A stretch of DNA of 64,000 nucleotides from Paramacrobiotus metropolitanus (GCF_019649055.1 NW_026570221.1:3534001-3598000); one strand, 5' to 3'. Positions 11,701 to 24,743 are shown, counted from the stretch's first letter. Notes: generated from the letters alone by a model not told the origin. Numbers and translations: made by a program.

Positions 11701-13020
11701 ATGTTATTATTCTACTTGGAAGTTAAACTGGAAAACGAAATGAAAAGATATAAATAGAAATCTAGTTGAAGGAAGAACTGACTGGTCGGCCGTTGGAAAA
11801 TGCGTCTTAAGAGCGCCTCCACAACGACGCCCACATCGAGAGGAAAGGACTGGACGTCCTTCCCGGCCAAGAACACCGGGAGCGCGTCCAAGACCTTGGC
11901 CCGTTTCCCCGAGCGTCGGTCGTCCCCGCGGACGACCAGCAGCGCGTTGAAGAACTGGCAGAACGCCGGAAGTAGCGCGCGCCGGCACTCCGCTAACAAT
12001 CAGCGGAAGAGCGGACTCGGGATGACGGCCCGGACGCCCTCGAGTTCTGGCGGATACCGGGCTGCGTGCAGCGCTGGCTTGACCAGTCCGACACACAGCC
12101 GGCTGCATCACGCGCAGGATCGCCGGGATGACGGGACCCGGGACCCGCTGGATGACGGTGCCCTGCAATTCGATGAGAGGTCAATTGTACGCAATTAAAT
12201 GAACTAATATATGAATGTATTCACTGATATTTCCGTTAAAGCCAGAATAAATTAAAAAAATACGCTAAACTGATGGAATTAATTGAATTTAATTGAAACA
12301 GATACCACAGTGACCGACGAATACCCATTTTTAGAAGGGGAGTTGCACTTTACAGTAAATTAAATTAATTTTAATCAGTTAGTCACTAACTGATTAAAAT
12401 TAATTGATCTCCACTAACTGTTAGTGGAGATTGATGATCAGTAGTGGCTCAACTGGACGGAAAGACCATCCGCAGATGATCGATGCGCTGCCTCGCTGGA
12501 TTTGTGCGCTGATCCGGTGCTGCAAAAAACTCTGCGGCTGGCGTTGTGCCTGTTTTCTGCGGGATCACCTTGGAGAGGACACCGACCAGCCCGCTCCATC
12601 TGCTCCGCATGCTCCACACCTCCCAGAGGCTGAGTCCCAGCCCTGCGGGGCCGACCCGTCATCCTGGGGACCTGGACGCGATGCATGCCGCGATATTCCT
12701 CGGTTTTGCTCCGCTCATCTAGCGCTGCCGCTGCTTCCTTCGGCACGAGTGGAAGGCGGGGCGATGAACGGCAAGGCCATATGGTGTTGCGGCAGGGTTG
12801 GTTAGAGAAAGAATTAGATTTTTAAATAGAAATTTTATTTTTTCTAGTGAGTGAGTGTCAGAATTATTGCTTGATCATCGTGCAGCGGCGCAGCGCGGTG
12901 AACAGTGGGTGATGGGCCGCCTGCAGCCTTTGCGGATGGGACGGCCGCCCAGGGGGTCGGTTCACGGCGCCTTTGGTCCATCCTTCGTTGCAGCTGCAGT
13001 TTGCACAAGCTACGCGTGCG
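11700..13020. other. GC-rich exon-like islands of unknown coding status
   Basis: Three GC-rich blocks (about 11770-12190, 12450-12810, 12870-13000) stand out from AT-rich surroundings as the real exons here do. On the minus strand the first block reads plausibly in pieces (LPVFLAGKDVQSFPLDVGVV, then in another frame LVKPALHAARYPPELEGVRA), as a frameshifted coding relic would. Splice-compatible joins were not found and no domain is recognised. These could be a decayed gene, non-coding exons or a regulatory CpG island for the gene starting at 13237. Confidence 0.3.
12365..12431. repeat. Two adjacent AT-rich hairpins
   Basis: Arms 12365-12383 and 12385-12403 (TTAATTTTAATCAGTTAGT type) form a perfect inverted repeat with a 1-base centre. 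It is followed at 12407-12431 by a second dyad (ATCTCCACTAA / TTAGTGGAGAT). Likely a MITE remnant or foldback structure. Confidence 0.6.
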
Positions 13021-13068
13021 TTAATTTTAATTTGCAATTTTACACTTGATAAATCAGCCGAAATTAAG

Positions 13069-13098
13069 GCCCATAACAGGCTTATGCCTGTTATGGGC
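13069..13098. repeat. Perfect hairpin GCCCATAACAGGC
   Basis: 13-bp perfect arms (13069-13081 and 13086-13098) around a TTAT loop, 139 bp upstream of the Ig-like gene start codon. No T-run follows, so it does not look like a terminator. Confidence 0.6.
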
Positions 13099-13236
13099 TG
13101 ATTAATTACCGCAAATAATCTAAATTTTCTAAATCAGTTAACTAAGCCTCTATTTACTGTTTGTGATTTCTCTGCTGTATGATAAAAATCTAATCATCAT
13201 TATCAGGTTATCGTTTATCTGCTGGCCGCCGCTGCG

Positions 13237-16200
13237 ATGTCTCCGGGCTTTAAAACAGGCACTGTTTGCCTTTCACCGACATGCCTTTGGTGGTTGATGC
13301 TTCTTCTTCTGCCGCAGCTTCATTTGTCCGCCGGATGCCCTCCTCAGCAGGCAACGCCAACCAACTGTGAGTACTGCGTAATTATCCACAGGGAAAATAG
13401 CTTTTCTCCTGGATTGCGGCGAGCGGTGCAATGGTTATCCTGCTCGGAACACGTTCCCTGAAAACAGGCTCTCCGATTGCGCAACTGCGCCGGGTTTCAG
13501 GCTCACATCTGTGCCGGTTTTCTGCGCGCTATGCGTCGTGTTAATTCAGCTGTCCAGTTGAAGATTTCTGATTTTCAAAATTATTACGAGGCCGGTGTGT
13601 CGAAAATAATAATGATAGAAAAATTGTTTATTATTTTTTCATGGAATTTCTGGTTTATTTCACACGAAATCATGCGTCGCTCGGCGTGGAGAGCGGGACG
13701 GAGCTCTTTCTCTCTGAATTCCGTACTCGGAAAAAAGGGAGATTTTCTGGGAATTTTAGATTCAGGGAAACTCTTTCTTTACATGCGTGCCACTGGACGA
13801 TTTGCCTTGATAGATGATTTTTCGAAATATTTTCCACGTTGGCTAACTTTTCTCTCATAAAATCAGGGCTAAAAAGGGTATAAAAATTTCGAAAAAAACC
13901 CAGCAATAATTTCCAGTCGCCTGAATGCCCGATAATAAAATCTGTCTGCATTAATAAAGGAGTTGGCCACTGTAGTTCGATAAAATAATAATAATTAATA
14001 ATAAGAATGTTAATAAAAAATTAATTAAAATACGATCGTATCCAGAAATTGTCTCCACAAAAATGTTTGTGGAGTTTTGCTGTATCTGGTTAATTTTCTG
14101 CTGTACCGACCTGTCGCAGACTGATAATGTTGAATCCTTGAATTAATCGTTAAATCTTGCAGATTAAATTCAATTCGGATATAAATGAATAAATTAAAAA
14201 TTAATTCGGAAAAATCGCCGTGAAATTTGAAATGCTGAAAATGTTCATGGCGTCGTCGACGTCACGTCGGCAAGTCTCGGGAGGAAAAATTCGCGCCGTA
14301 TTCCAGCGGTGTAAGAGAAGAGTCATACCGGGCTGTCGGTGAAATTAGCGGTGCACCGGTATCAGAAATATTAGTACAAATTATTAGGAAATAATAATTC
14401 GTACGAAAGCGTATTTTTCGGTAAAAATATTTCCATTTATTCGGCTTTATTGTAAGATTTTTTGGCTCGAACGCGCATTAAGAAGGGAGACACGAGCGTC
14501 GGAGATTACCGATTGCACTCGGTGTAATGTTCATAGAAATCAGTTTCTTTTACTTGGAGTTTTCAGGCATTTGTTTGTTGTATGGTGCAGTCGATGCGTA
14601 GCGCGGGGAAATTGTCTAACGGCACCGCTGAAGTCGGTGCGATTTTACCACGGTTTCATCGCATCGCACCGTTAACGTTCTCCGTGTTTTCCCTGGCGAA
14701 AAAGCCGGTTGCATGGACCCCCCGCTCCCGACGCAACGCGCGTAAAACGCACGGGTGATTTCGTTCGAGTTGGCCTGTGCTTCGGTAGAAAGCACTTTCC
14801 TATCGAAAGCAATTGAAATCACCAAAGATTATAAGCTGGGAATTTACACTAAAGGAAAATCCGCGGCTTCCGCCGCTTGACAGAACTGCAGCCACCCGGT
14901 GGGGCAGCGTAACGCCTTTTTTGGCGTGCAAACTCTCCCAAATTCCCCTTTTACTTCCTTTTGGATTTTCGTTGTAAAATGCACATGGCTTTACCTGCAA
15001 TTCGTCCTTTGAAAAAATGCAGGATAAAGCTTGAGAAGCGATTTAATGTTTCAAGTGCGCTGCGTCGTAGCAAACTAATGCGAACATAGTCCATCCGCCC
15101 CAACGGCCGGCGCATATTACGGGCCCAGTTGGCTAACGTTGCTCCGAATCCTCACGAAATATGCGTGTTTCCACCGAACCAAGGCTTTGGCCTTTCTAAA
15201 CTGTAAAATCAATTTCCGAAACTGTAAATATTTATTCTAACAATGTTAACTGTTTAGTCTCGTTTGATAGACAATTTACTAAGCTACCGAAATCTAATAA
15301 AAATCCGATATGTTCTTGAATAAACTAAACCGGGCTCATTTACAATGGTGCAGACTGAAAACGGGTTTTCGTATCCCAGCTCGCAAAAGGTAGAATCCGT
15401 GCCATTTGTTTCGTGTACGGACAATTTAATTAAATGTTTTTAGCAGTTGCATCTAGAAAACGGCATCTGCTTTCAGTGGAATAAAAGTTGTTGACATGCT
15501 GAATGCCCTGGATGAGTTATGCAGCCAGCGCACTTTGTGACTTTCTCAAAACATGCCCGTTTTTATTTGAATTTGTTAGTATTTCTCATTATAATTTTCG
15601 GCTGAATGACAGGAGACAACAGAAACTGTCGGTTTATATTTTTAATGATAGTTAGCACATTGTTCTTTCAGGAACAAGATTCCGCTAGACAAGTTTCTAA
15701 AGCGGTGGTCAGAAATACTCTGCCCAAAATGTTGCTTGCGGATTTCACGAGAATTACTCGTGCGCAGTTTGAGTTATCCCGTGTACTGGTCAAACAAGGC
15801 CATACTGCAGTTCTTCATATTACAGAAAACTAGAAAGATCCCTCTACCCAAAATAGTAATGTCAGATACGTACTTTAAACCAATTTCCAGGGTAGCAGGG
15901 TTATTTAATTTATCAATGGGCAACGGCCACCCAACGTGTTCCGAATGCAATAACCAGAATGATTAAAATTTTAACTGACTCACCTGTTGTTAGTGGAGGA
16001 AATGCTGGCGGAGGCCATGCTGCACAGCCGACAGGACGACCGCATCGTACTGACTAAGCTGGTGCCGAGCGACTACGTGACGGACAGCGTCATCTACCGA
16101 CCGCGCTTGGGGGAGGACGCGACGTTCAATTGCATCGTTCCCGCTGACGTCGACTGGCGCGAGGTGGCCTGGCTGCACGAGGGGTGGCCCGTCTTCGAAG

Positions 16201-16814
16201 GAGGAGAGCCGCAGCCGTTGCCAGCGAGGGTCTCCACGGGACAGACCTACAACTTCACTCGCCTTAACGACACCTTGATCCTCATCGTCCGCAACGTCAC
16301 CATGGGTTCCGGGGGCTCCGTGCAGTGCGTCATCGATCCCGTCAATGACCTCGCCTTCCTCGCCCACCGCCGTGCTCTGGCACGGTACGTGCTGCTGCCG
16401 CTGATCACGCGCCGCAGCGAGGTCTTCGCGGCCCCCGCGGAGACCAACGTCACCGCCACCGAGGGAGAGGCCGTCACGGTGCAGTGGAGCATCCGGCTGC
16501 CCCTCCCGCAGAGCGTTCTGCAGAATCTGCCCAACCACCTGATGTGGCTGCATCAGGGCCGCATCCTCCGCGGTCCCTGGGAAGCGCCTTACGGTTTGCC
16601 GCTGCCTGCCGGGGCGGGACCGCGTGCCGTCGAGGCGTACTACATCCGGTCTATCAGCGACCCCGGACGGCTGATGCACGTGCGATTGCTCTTCCGCAGC
16701 GTGAAAATGACCGATGGCGGATCGGTCCAGTGCTGGTTCCGGCCGCACGAGGGCGTGCATGAGTGGATCGTGGACACGAAGACGCTGCTGGTTATTCCCA
16801 GTAACAGCACGTGA
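13237..16814 (+). CDS. Secreted two-domain Ig-like protein, two exons
   Basis: Exon 1 is 13237-13366: MSPGFKTG, then a hydrophobic core LWWLMLLLLPQLHLSAG that fits a signal peptide cleaved near SAG/CPP; donor GTGAGT, phase 1. Exon 2 is 15994-16814, acceptor GTTGTTAG, phase 1, stop TGA 16812-16814. The product is about 316 aa. Two Ig-like domains follow: domain 1 has FNCIV, then VAWLHEG, then VTMGSGGSVQC; domain 2 has HLMWLHQGRILRG and MTDGGSVQCWFRP. Several N-glycosylation sequons (NFT, NDT, NVT) support secretion. In domain 2 the first Ig cysteine is Trp (VQWSI) where the paralogue at 24744-25579 has LSCSI, a one-base TGC/TGG difference that would remove the disulphide. No membrane segment follows. 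The 2.6-kb intron joins exons of matching phase and similar GC content; the linkage is my inference. Function is unknown; recognition or adhesion outside the cell is possible. Confidence 0.7.
13367..15993 (+). other. Intron 1 of the Ig-like gene
   Basis: AT-rich sequence between the phase-1 donor at 13367 and acceptor at 15993. A GC-richer patch at about 14600-14940 has no coding frame I trust. No repeat or mobile element recognised. Confidence 0.5.
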
Positions 16815-19800
16815 AACCCGCATGCAGTTAATGGGATCGATTACTTGTTGTTGTCGATAGCTCTGTTCAGCGGATCAAGTGCATCTCTTCTCTATATATT
16901 AATAGAATAAGCCTTACGAAAATTCCCTTTTGTGAACGATAGGCTTTCCTGTCTGCATATTGTTCGATAGCTCTAAGAATGAAGATTTGTCATCACAAAC
17001 CAGTTTGCAAAGAAAAAGATACGTTTAAAAGAAAACTTTTAAAAATCGTCAACATAAAAAGTCTATGGGAAAAGCTAAGAATCCACCACTGCTAAACCGA
17101 CCACTCCACCACTGGCTCCAACACGCCTTTTTCCCAGTTACGCTGCAGCTGGATGGATGTTCATGTTCCATAACGGACAATATTCCGTCGCCCTGAGTTT
17201 GCAGTAACTTTGTACATTTCTTATCAAAATTTAGTTTAAGAAAACAAAACTGGACGAAACTGGTCGAGAAGATTCTACGAGTGTCAAGTGTGGAAATGAG
17301 AGTCTGTTTTCAAGTAGCTGCCCTCTGCAGTTGTTTAGAAAGTCGTCGCGTAGCTATACTGTAAGTGCCTTCAAGGGCGGGCGCGGTTGTCTTTTTAGTT
17401 GAACTGCCAGCGATTTCCGTCAAAGACATTAAAAACATTAATTTGCGCCTGGACTTAGATACGCCGGCTTTCTACGCGTTAAGTCTTGGAATGGTTTGGC
17501 CTATGAACCGGTCTTTCCATTTCTGTTGTTACAGTCGATCAAACAGAAGAACGCCACTCATCAAAGAAAACGTGAATTAGAACGGTTACAACGAATGCCT
17601 TGAGAATTTAGTGGAAAGACTGCTTTGTCTGTGAATTCGCAGATACTCCTCAATATTGTAATGATTGGGTAAAGGCTAACTAAATACGACGATTTTAAAC
17701 GGGTGAAAATTCACGGTAACTGTCATCAAGCTACAAACTGTACAACAAAATTAAGCAAGTGCTGTAAACTATTTTCTAGCTTCGCTTCGGTCTTTTAGTG
17801 CTAGCTACAGCGGTGCACTTCCCTAGTTTTACAAAAAATGGACAAGAAACTGGCACATCGTATGACAACAGCTTAAACGATATGCCTTTGCGTGTACTTC
17901 GACTTGTCTGAAGTTCTGAACAACGGATCAATTATGCTGCTTTAAATAGCGGATGCACCACCCACCGCATGTGGCGAGTAATATGAGGAAATATGCTGGC
18001 CGCATCGTCGGGTAATCAGCCTCCGTTGTCCAAAGCTGCTATGCGGTAAATTTTCACCGTTGCTGTAGACGGTTTGGAACCGAATTATATCCAGCCGATA
18101 TCTTAAAAAGTAGAGATGAAAATTCCGGAACGCTTTGATGCCAAACACGTGTTGGGATGGGCTGTTTCGTGTTTGACAGTGTCTGATACGACATTTCTCC
18201 CGATAGCGGCCTCATTTTTACTCGAAAGTACCATTTCTCAATTATTGTGTAGACTGTAACTATATCAACCAGTTGTGCACGCGCAGGCTTGCAAGTTTAG
18301 GTTACACGGAAGTTCAATAATGGTGGGGCATATCTAACCGGCACGGAGGCAGGGATACTGGCCGTAAGGATGCCTCATGACGCCGGCTTAGCCGGTACAG
18401 TATCGGTGCCCCGAAATAAATTATCAACCACCGATTAACTTTTATAACGTACATTGACAAATGGTTGCTGTCATCCCCTTTACTTTGACAGAATAATCAT
18501 CTCCTTTGACTGTTGTCACTCCTTACCAGTGAGTTAGCTATCGTCGCTATCTTTCGACATACCTATTCTTATAATTTTGCCACGCAAGCAAAGCTTATTG
18601 ACTCCTCATGCATCGCTAAGATCCGGTTTGATTTCATTTTTCTGACTACACTGCTTAAAATCTACAGGATTTTTTTTTACTAATGAGTTCCGCCGCGAAT
18701 GCGATTTCAAAACGTTCATAATTATAAACATCCTTACTGCCACGCGCCGGCGCGCCGAAACAAATTCCGGCGTTCTCGCTTTCGGTTGATCTCAACACTT
18801 TTTTAATCAGTGGGGTCGACAGAGGTGGTATCGAGCGTTTCGATGGCAGCGCCAAGTCATAAAGAAGGCAAATTCGTCTTGCTTTCCATTGAACTACACC
18901 GATTTAAACTCAAAATGTGCGGCAGTAACCGGCTGCTGCGCTATCACCCGAAAAAGTTTAAAAACTCAGACACGTCAAATAACTCAGCTATCTACCCGAA
19001 CTTCATGAAACTTTCCAGTATGATAAAACCACATAAGAAGGGCATTCTGAACCAATATGATGATGTTATCCTAAAAAATGAAGATGCAGTGAATTTTCAA
19101 ATATTTTAAACTCGTATAACTCGGTGAATTTTCTTCCGACCACCTTTGTTTTGGTTCAGAATGTGTATCGAATTTACTCCATAAGATGCAATTGTCAAAC
19201 TTAAGATCGGAGAAAACGCTAAGTTATATGATCCATTTTTGTAACTTAGAGAAAATTGATTTTTTTGTGTAGGGCCAGATAGGCCGGAGAGCAAACTTAT
19301 TCTTGGTGCGACTCCTGTGTATCCTGTTGTGTCCTGGTCGGCTGGTCTCATCAGGTCACGTACTATTCAGCTGAGCAGGAATGGCTCTCTGACACTGACT
19401 TGTGAGTCAAGCGCAAGTGGGGAATGGTGATGCAGGGCAATAAATCTCATTGTTCTACCTGGTCATTTGTGCTTCTATTGCGGATCAGATGCGAAAGCAT
19501 CTGATCCGCAATACCAGCAGCAGGTACCCGTGAATGGATCCTATCTCTTACTGTATTCGCATCTTCAACTGTAAGCCTCCTGTTCTCGGAAAAGATCCTG
19601 CCAACCTTCGAGGCTCAGTGGTGATCGTGCTTTAGGTTTATCTTCGTAATCAAACCTGTTTTTCCTCTATCCGCGCTGCTACGGTTAAGGTGGCACAGAA
19701 TTCGACCCTTCGCATGTGTTGGAACGGTCTTGTTAGTAGCATTAAACAGTGTCGGTGTTCAGACAGATCTATTGTACCGTTGCATACCGAGTTCCAGACA

Positions 19801-19828
19801 ATCGATCCAATTTTGTAGCGATAGTGCT
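16815..19828. other. Gene-free stretch with one perfect hairpin
   Basis: No exon chain or known domain on either strand. A perfect 16-bp-arm hairpin (ATTGCGGATCAGATGC, loop GAAA) lies at 19477-19512. The last eight bases (19821-19828, ATAGTGCT) are the left target-site duplication of the adjacent foldback element. Confidence 0.5.
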
Positions 19829-19856
19829 CACAGAATGCCCAAGTTAGGACATTAAG

Positions 19857-20232
19857 TGGTTCTATGGGGATTGTACCAACAGACTAGGACACAAGCACGT
19901 GAACACATAGAACCATAATGGAACCCATAGAACCTCCATAGAACCACCATAGAACCACTATGGAACCAGTTACATAACGAACAGCTGGAATGCTCCCACA
20001 CTGCCCCTTCTTTCCCGGCTCCAATAGAACCACATAGAACCACCATAGAACCTCCATAGAACCACCATAGAACCACTATGGAGCCAGTTACATAACGAAC
20101 AGCCGGCATGCTCCCACACTGCCCCTTCTTTTCCGGCTCCCATAGAACAACATAGAACCACCATAGAACCTCCATAGAACTACCATAGAACCACAATGGA
20201 ACCAGGTAAATAACGAACAGCCGGCATGCTAT
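19857..20232 (-). repeat. Left minisatellite arm of foldback element
   Basis: About three units of a 117-bp repeat in the orientation opposite to the right arm (AGAACCACCATAGAACC runs). It ends at GCCGGCATGCT, mirrored by AGCATGCCG at the inner edge of the right arm. Confidence 0.85.
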
Positions 20233-20525
20233 TATATCGTTTTGTTTTTATTTTTCCAGTGTATTTTTTTCTTGCGGATGAAAGCAGCCAACACCGTTCC
20301 TAAACTCCGTCAAAACCCGTGTAAACCCACAGAAATCACCTGTGCACCCAGCTAACACTCGTGTTTTACATAATACTCGTTCACGCAGCCATAATGTTAA
20401 GTTAATTCACCACGCCACGAGCCATCGGTTCCCGCTACTTCTGTTTGCAGCGCGCACTTGTGAAACATTTAATATGTATTATTTATTAGACGCAGTGGGG
20501 TACTCAAATACTTTGACCCGCCATT

Positions 20526-20590
20526 TCGTCGACTAAAATTCGTCGACCGTTACTTCGTCGACACAATGTCGACCCGTCACGAGGTCGAAC
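20526..20590. repeat. Cluster of GTCGAC palindromes in short tandem repeats
   Basis: GTCGAC occurs four times in about 50 bp, mostly as TTCGTCGAC spaced 13-16 bp apart, with a fifth degenerate copy (GAGGTCGAAC). It lies inside the foldback element next to its left arm. Confidence 0.6.
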
Positions 20591-21202
20591 CAGTGTTAAC
20601 TACACCATCTCACCAGGGCACGGTCAGAGGCGCCCCATCAGAAAATTTTCTTTGTTTGTTTGAATCGAAAACAGAAAAAGTTCTGGGAATACTTGAAAAC
20701 TATTTTTATCGGCAATTATCTAGTGGGTTTGCTAAAAGCAAATTTAAATTTGTAATGCAAATCGTATGTATTGTCATTGTGATGTGGTCACCCTGGTCAT
20801 ACTAGTGAAAATTTATGTTCCAACGCCCGGCCACTGCGTTACCTGCTATCACTGCACACTTGACTAATTACCAGGATTTATTAACTAGTTATCAAGAAAA
20901 TATGCAGGTGCACAAACCTGAGCCGGATAGATAGATTTGAAAAGTCGCGGTGCGTAGTCGGAAACAACAAAAAAAATTTGGTTTCACTGTATTCAGCTTA
21001 CCTATATTTTTGTTGTTCTGCCTCCTGAATTATCTCTTGGATGCCGGCATTACGTTTGCATACTTACTCCTTAACCTCATTGTTAATGCTTTACTGATTC
21101 ACCAGTACTGGCACATATTGTTATGAAGTGTTCATGTACGGCACGCGTACCGCAATCGCAGTCAGGTTCCGAGTGTAAAGCCGGTGATTCTTTGGTTGTC
21201 AG

Positions 21203-21355
21203 ATTGCTTACATGGGAAACACAGCCAGAAGATCCATCGCGGACAGAGGATCTATTCGCAGAATAAGGCCTTGGAATTGGTTATGCAGGATGACGGAAAT
21301 CTGGTGCTGTACAGTCGGAAAGACCTGAGACCACTCTGGGCTTCCAACACGCACG
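21203..21355 (+). CDS. Bulb-type lectin domain exon, isolated
   Basis: A 153-bp exon between acceptor TTGTCAG and donor GTAAGA, phase 1 on both sides. It encodes a B-lectin (mannose-binding bulb-lectin) repeat: IHRGQRIYSQ, LELVMQDDGNLVLY with the QxDGNLVLY signature, and LRPLWASNTHG. A single B-lectin domain is normally about 110 aa, so this 51-residue exon is about half. I could not find partner exons with a start codon or the rest of the domain nearby. The exon sits in the interior of the foldback element, so it may be a captured host exon, or the element's arms may have been built around a host gene. Confidence 0.6.
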
Positions 21356-22104
21356 GTAAGAATTGAACACATTTGCGTCGCATCCCACAGCAGTAACAAC
21401 CAGGCCGCTTAGAGTTTGTATATGGAATTTGTATTGATGTCCATTGATATGTTGTTTGTTATACCGAGAATTATATGTAGTTTATATTGGTTGCTACTAC
21501 AAATAATAGAACGTTGAACGGTTCTTAATAAAATATCGTCATGGATTTGCGTTGCGGCTTTGTGGACAGTGCAGTGCCAAAAGTAGAACTATGCCTTATT
21601 TTTAAATTTTATAAGTTTATAAGCCTTAGTTTTTTAGTTTATAAGCCTTAATTTTATAAGCCTTAGTTTTTTATAACTAGCGGCGAAATTTAATTTTCAG
21701 AAAATTTCGCCGGTATTCGATTTGATCGGATTGTGTTGATTTCTGTATTCTTCTGTGTTGCGCCATGCAGGCAGTACCTAATTTTTTAGAGCTCGATAAG
21801 TACAAACATTTACATCTGAAGCGAGACATTTAGAAATATAAAATTTAGGATAGAAGTCGAAACTGAAGCTTTTACCAGAACGATAACAGCATTTTTAATG
21901 GGAATACGTACCTAGCTATAGTACTTCCACTCCAATACATTCGCAACGTACATATACTGCACATTTTGTTTTTTGGCCACGCCCACTGGACCATTGCCAA
22001 TAAAAATAGTTTTCGAGGTATTGCCAGTACTTCCTCTGCCTTCAAATAAAAAAATAAAAATTTTCTGAGGGAAGTTTCTGACCGTGCCCAGATCATTTTT
22101 CTGG

Positions 22105-22240
22105 TTTTCCTAGTATTATTTAGGTTTTCTTAGATTTCCATAGATTTTCTTGGTTTTCTTAGTTTTCATAGGTCTTTCAGGTTCTTATGTTTTTTAGTTT
22201 GCTTAGGTTTTCTTAAGTTTCTAAGGTTTTCTTCCCGTCG
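22105..22240. repeat. T-rich CTTAGGTTTTC low-complexity tract
   Basis: Irregular repeats of TTTTCTTAG/TTAGGTTTTC. Related tracts occur at 62525-62650 (same orientation) and, as A-rich complements, at 7142-7200 and 60945-61145. Four tracts suggest a shared dispersed component, not random low complexity. Confidence 0.5.
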
Positions 22241-23461
22241 CATTCGTGTACTAAGGTAAGTGTTAAGAAGGGATCACGCTCAAACATGGATTAACGAAAC
22301 GACTTGGAGTGCATTTTACTTAAACTTGGACGTTCGTTAGGTTCTCTGATATTGTGTTCTCATGAATATTTTCTTATTTTTTGTGCTAAACTTGTGTTTC
22401 TGATGTTTGTTTGTTATTTAATTCTTGTGTTATTCGCATGTTATTCTTATGTTACTCTTATGTTATCTTATGTTTTCAATTCTTATCTTTCTTTCTGCAT
22501 TCTTATCCTTCTTTTTTTTGTTCAGTTAATTATATAACTTAAGAACAACATAACTAGAAAAATTCACTGATGGGTCCATTGTGAGACCGGAGCTCAACGC
22601 TTGGCAGGGCATATTTCTTGAGTTTCGAAAATTTTGGAAACGCATTTTATCGTTCCTTAGTCTTATCATTCCTAGTCTAAAATTGTTTCATGGCAAAAAA
22701 CCAGATAACTATCTGCAGTTCTGTAAAGATACAAACATACTCGTACGTTCCGCTACAGCGCAGTACAGCTTTTTCCAGTGATTAGTGATTACTCATGTAC
22801 TATGTTTCTGATTTCCCTACCATTCTAGCAGCTGAAGATGTTTTCATTTGTCAACCGGCATAAATTAAACGCAATAAATTAATCCCAAGGTAGCACTGCA
22901 AAATTGTTTTTACTAGTTCTTAAGTAAAGATTCTTTTGTCTGAGCAAGACTTAGAAGTTTGCATTGCTATAATTACGCAAGAAGCCTATATTGCATTGGT
23001 CAGTATGGCGCCCTTGAGTTTAGCTTGGTACTTAATCTCCCGAGAAAAGGTAAAAAACAAAATAATGTAAAACAAAATAAGTAATACAAAACGTCTCCTG
23101 TAAACACCATATTTTACGGTCACATGATTAGCACCACAACGGCTTGTGTCCCGTTGAGCATTTAAGGTGACCTGCCTGTGAAAACCAATTTTTACTTCCT
23201 TATATGACATCATTTTTTGCTTCCTTTTATGGTGTCATTTTATTTCCGTAACCGCAAAACAGACAGTTGTTATTTAAGCCTAAATTATAGGACCGGCGCT
23301 GCGCTCCGTTCGAGAATTGCGTAACAAAACCTAAGAAAAGTATACGAACTTTTGAGTCTGTAATCATTATACATTGAAAATGGGTGTTGTTTTCATTGAA
23401 TTGCGCAAAACATGTACGACTACTTTTGATAACTAATTCTAAGAATAAAGAAGGTAGCATG

Positions 23462-24200
23462 CCGACTGAGACTATGTACGTGGTTCCATTGTGGTTCTAT
23501 GGTGGTTTTATGGAAGTTCTATGGTGGTTCTACGTGGTTCTATGGGAGCCGGAAAAGAAGGGGCAGTGTGGGGCATGCCGGCACCTCGTTATTTACCTGG
23601 TTCCATTGTGGTTCTATGGTGGTTCTATGGAAGTTCTATGGTGGGAGCCGGAAAAGAAGGGGCAGTGTGGGGCATGCCGGCACCTCGTTATTTACCTGGT
23701 TCCATTGTGGTTCTATGGTGGTTCTATGGAAGTTCTATGGTGGGAGCCGGAAAAGAAGGGGCAGTGTGGGGCATGCCGGCTGATCGTTATTTACCTGGTT
23801 CCATTGTGGTTCTATGGTGGTTCTATGGAAGTTCTATGGTGGGAGCCGGAAAAGAAGGGGCAGTGTGGGGCATGCCGGCTGATCGTTATTTACCTGGTTC
23901 CATTGTGGTTCTGTGTTGGTTCTATGGAGGTTCTATGGTGGTTCTATGTGGTTCTATGGGAGCCGGAAAAGAAGGGGCAGTGTGGGAGCATGCCGGCTGT
24001 TCGTTATGTACTTGGTTCCATTGTGGTTCTATGGTGGTTCTATGGAGGTTCTATGGTGGTTCTATGTGGTTCTATGGGCTTCGGAAAAGAAGAGGCAATG
24101 TGGGAGCATGCCGAATGTTTGTCATGTACCTGGTTCCATTGCATTTTTATGGTGGTTTCATGGAGGTTCTATGGTGGTTCCAGCTGCATGGAACCAGTAA
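23462..24200 (+). repeat. Right minisatellite arm of foldback element
   Basis: About seven units starting at roughly 23480, 23600, 23697, 23798, 23897, 24013 and 24128. Units of about 100 bp lack one internal GTGGTTCTAT segment that the 115-120 bp units have. Long open frames across it are by-products of the repeat. Confidence 0.85.
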
Positions 24201-24743
24201 TCCACTAATGTCCTAACTTGGACATTCTCTCATAGTGCTTGTGCAAGTTGTGCATATCGACCCAGACCGTCGGAATAAATAATATTTATTGTACAGTCTT
24301 GTTTTCTTTAATTATTAAGTTATTATAATAAAAATTTATTGTAATCTCACAGTGTCATTACAATAATGTGAATATTCTTGGATTTCTTCCTCTTATTGTT
24401 AGCGTTGAAGTAAGCAAATAATTCGAAAGTCTTTAGATACCAGACTAGCGGCAAATAAGCTTGAAAAACAGTATAATGGGCATTATCAAACGTTTCTACT
24501 TGGCATTGAGCGACTGGCCAGGCGCTAGTGTTCATATGTTCGCCGGGAATTCCAAGCAGACAACCGATTTCCGCACAAAAAAAGCTGTAACTGAGCGGCC
24601 ATTAGGCAACAAGCGACAATGGAATAGCGTCTAATATCGTAGGGCAAAGAACACTGACAGTTGGCATAATCGCACTCGCAAATCGCATTCCCAGTATCTA
24701 GTATCCACTCGTATTACAAATTACCGGCCCTGCTGCGTGTTCT

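Larger units (their letters stand above)
19829..24231. mobile_element. 4.4-kb foldback element with minisatellite arms and 8-bp TSD
   Basis: The direct repeat ATAGTGCT lies at 19821-19828 and 24232-24239. Inside it are inverted termini: left CACAGAATGCCCAAGTTAGG, right (complement) GAGAGAATGTCCAAGTTAGG, continuing into GACATTA and GTGG. These lead into inverted arrays: left arm about 19857-20232 (three units of about 117 bp), right arm about 23462-24200 (seven units of 100-120 bp), with GTTCTATGGTGG and GGAGCCGGAAAAGAAGGGGC as landmarks. An 8-bp duplication fits hAT or P/Galileo-type transposases; no transposase is present. The interior holds a bulb-lectin exon, a GTCGAC cluster and a T-rich tract. 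Confidence 0.8.

Noticed and set aside
15990-16823. 277-aa minus-strand open frame opposite the Ig-like exon
   Set aside because: Antisense shadow of a GC-rich exon; the plus strand has matching splice phase, Ig motifs and a paralogue.
23384-24216. 274-aa and 241-aa repetitive open frames (WFYGGSMEVLWW)
   Set aside because: Translation of the minisatellite arm of the foldback element; unit lengths are not constant multiples of three and no splice or start context supports a gene.
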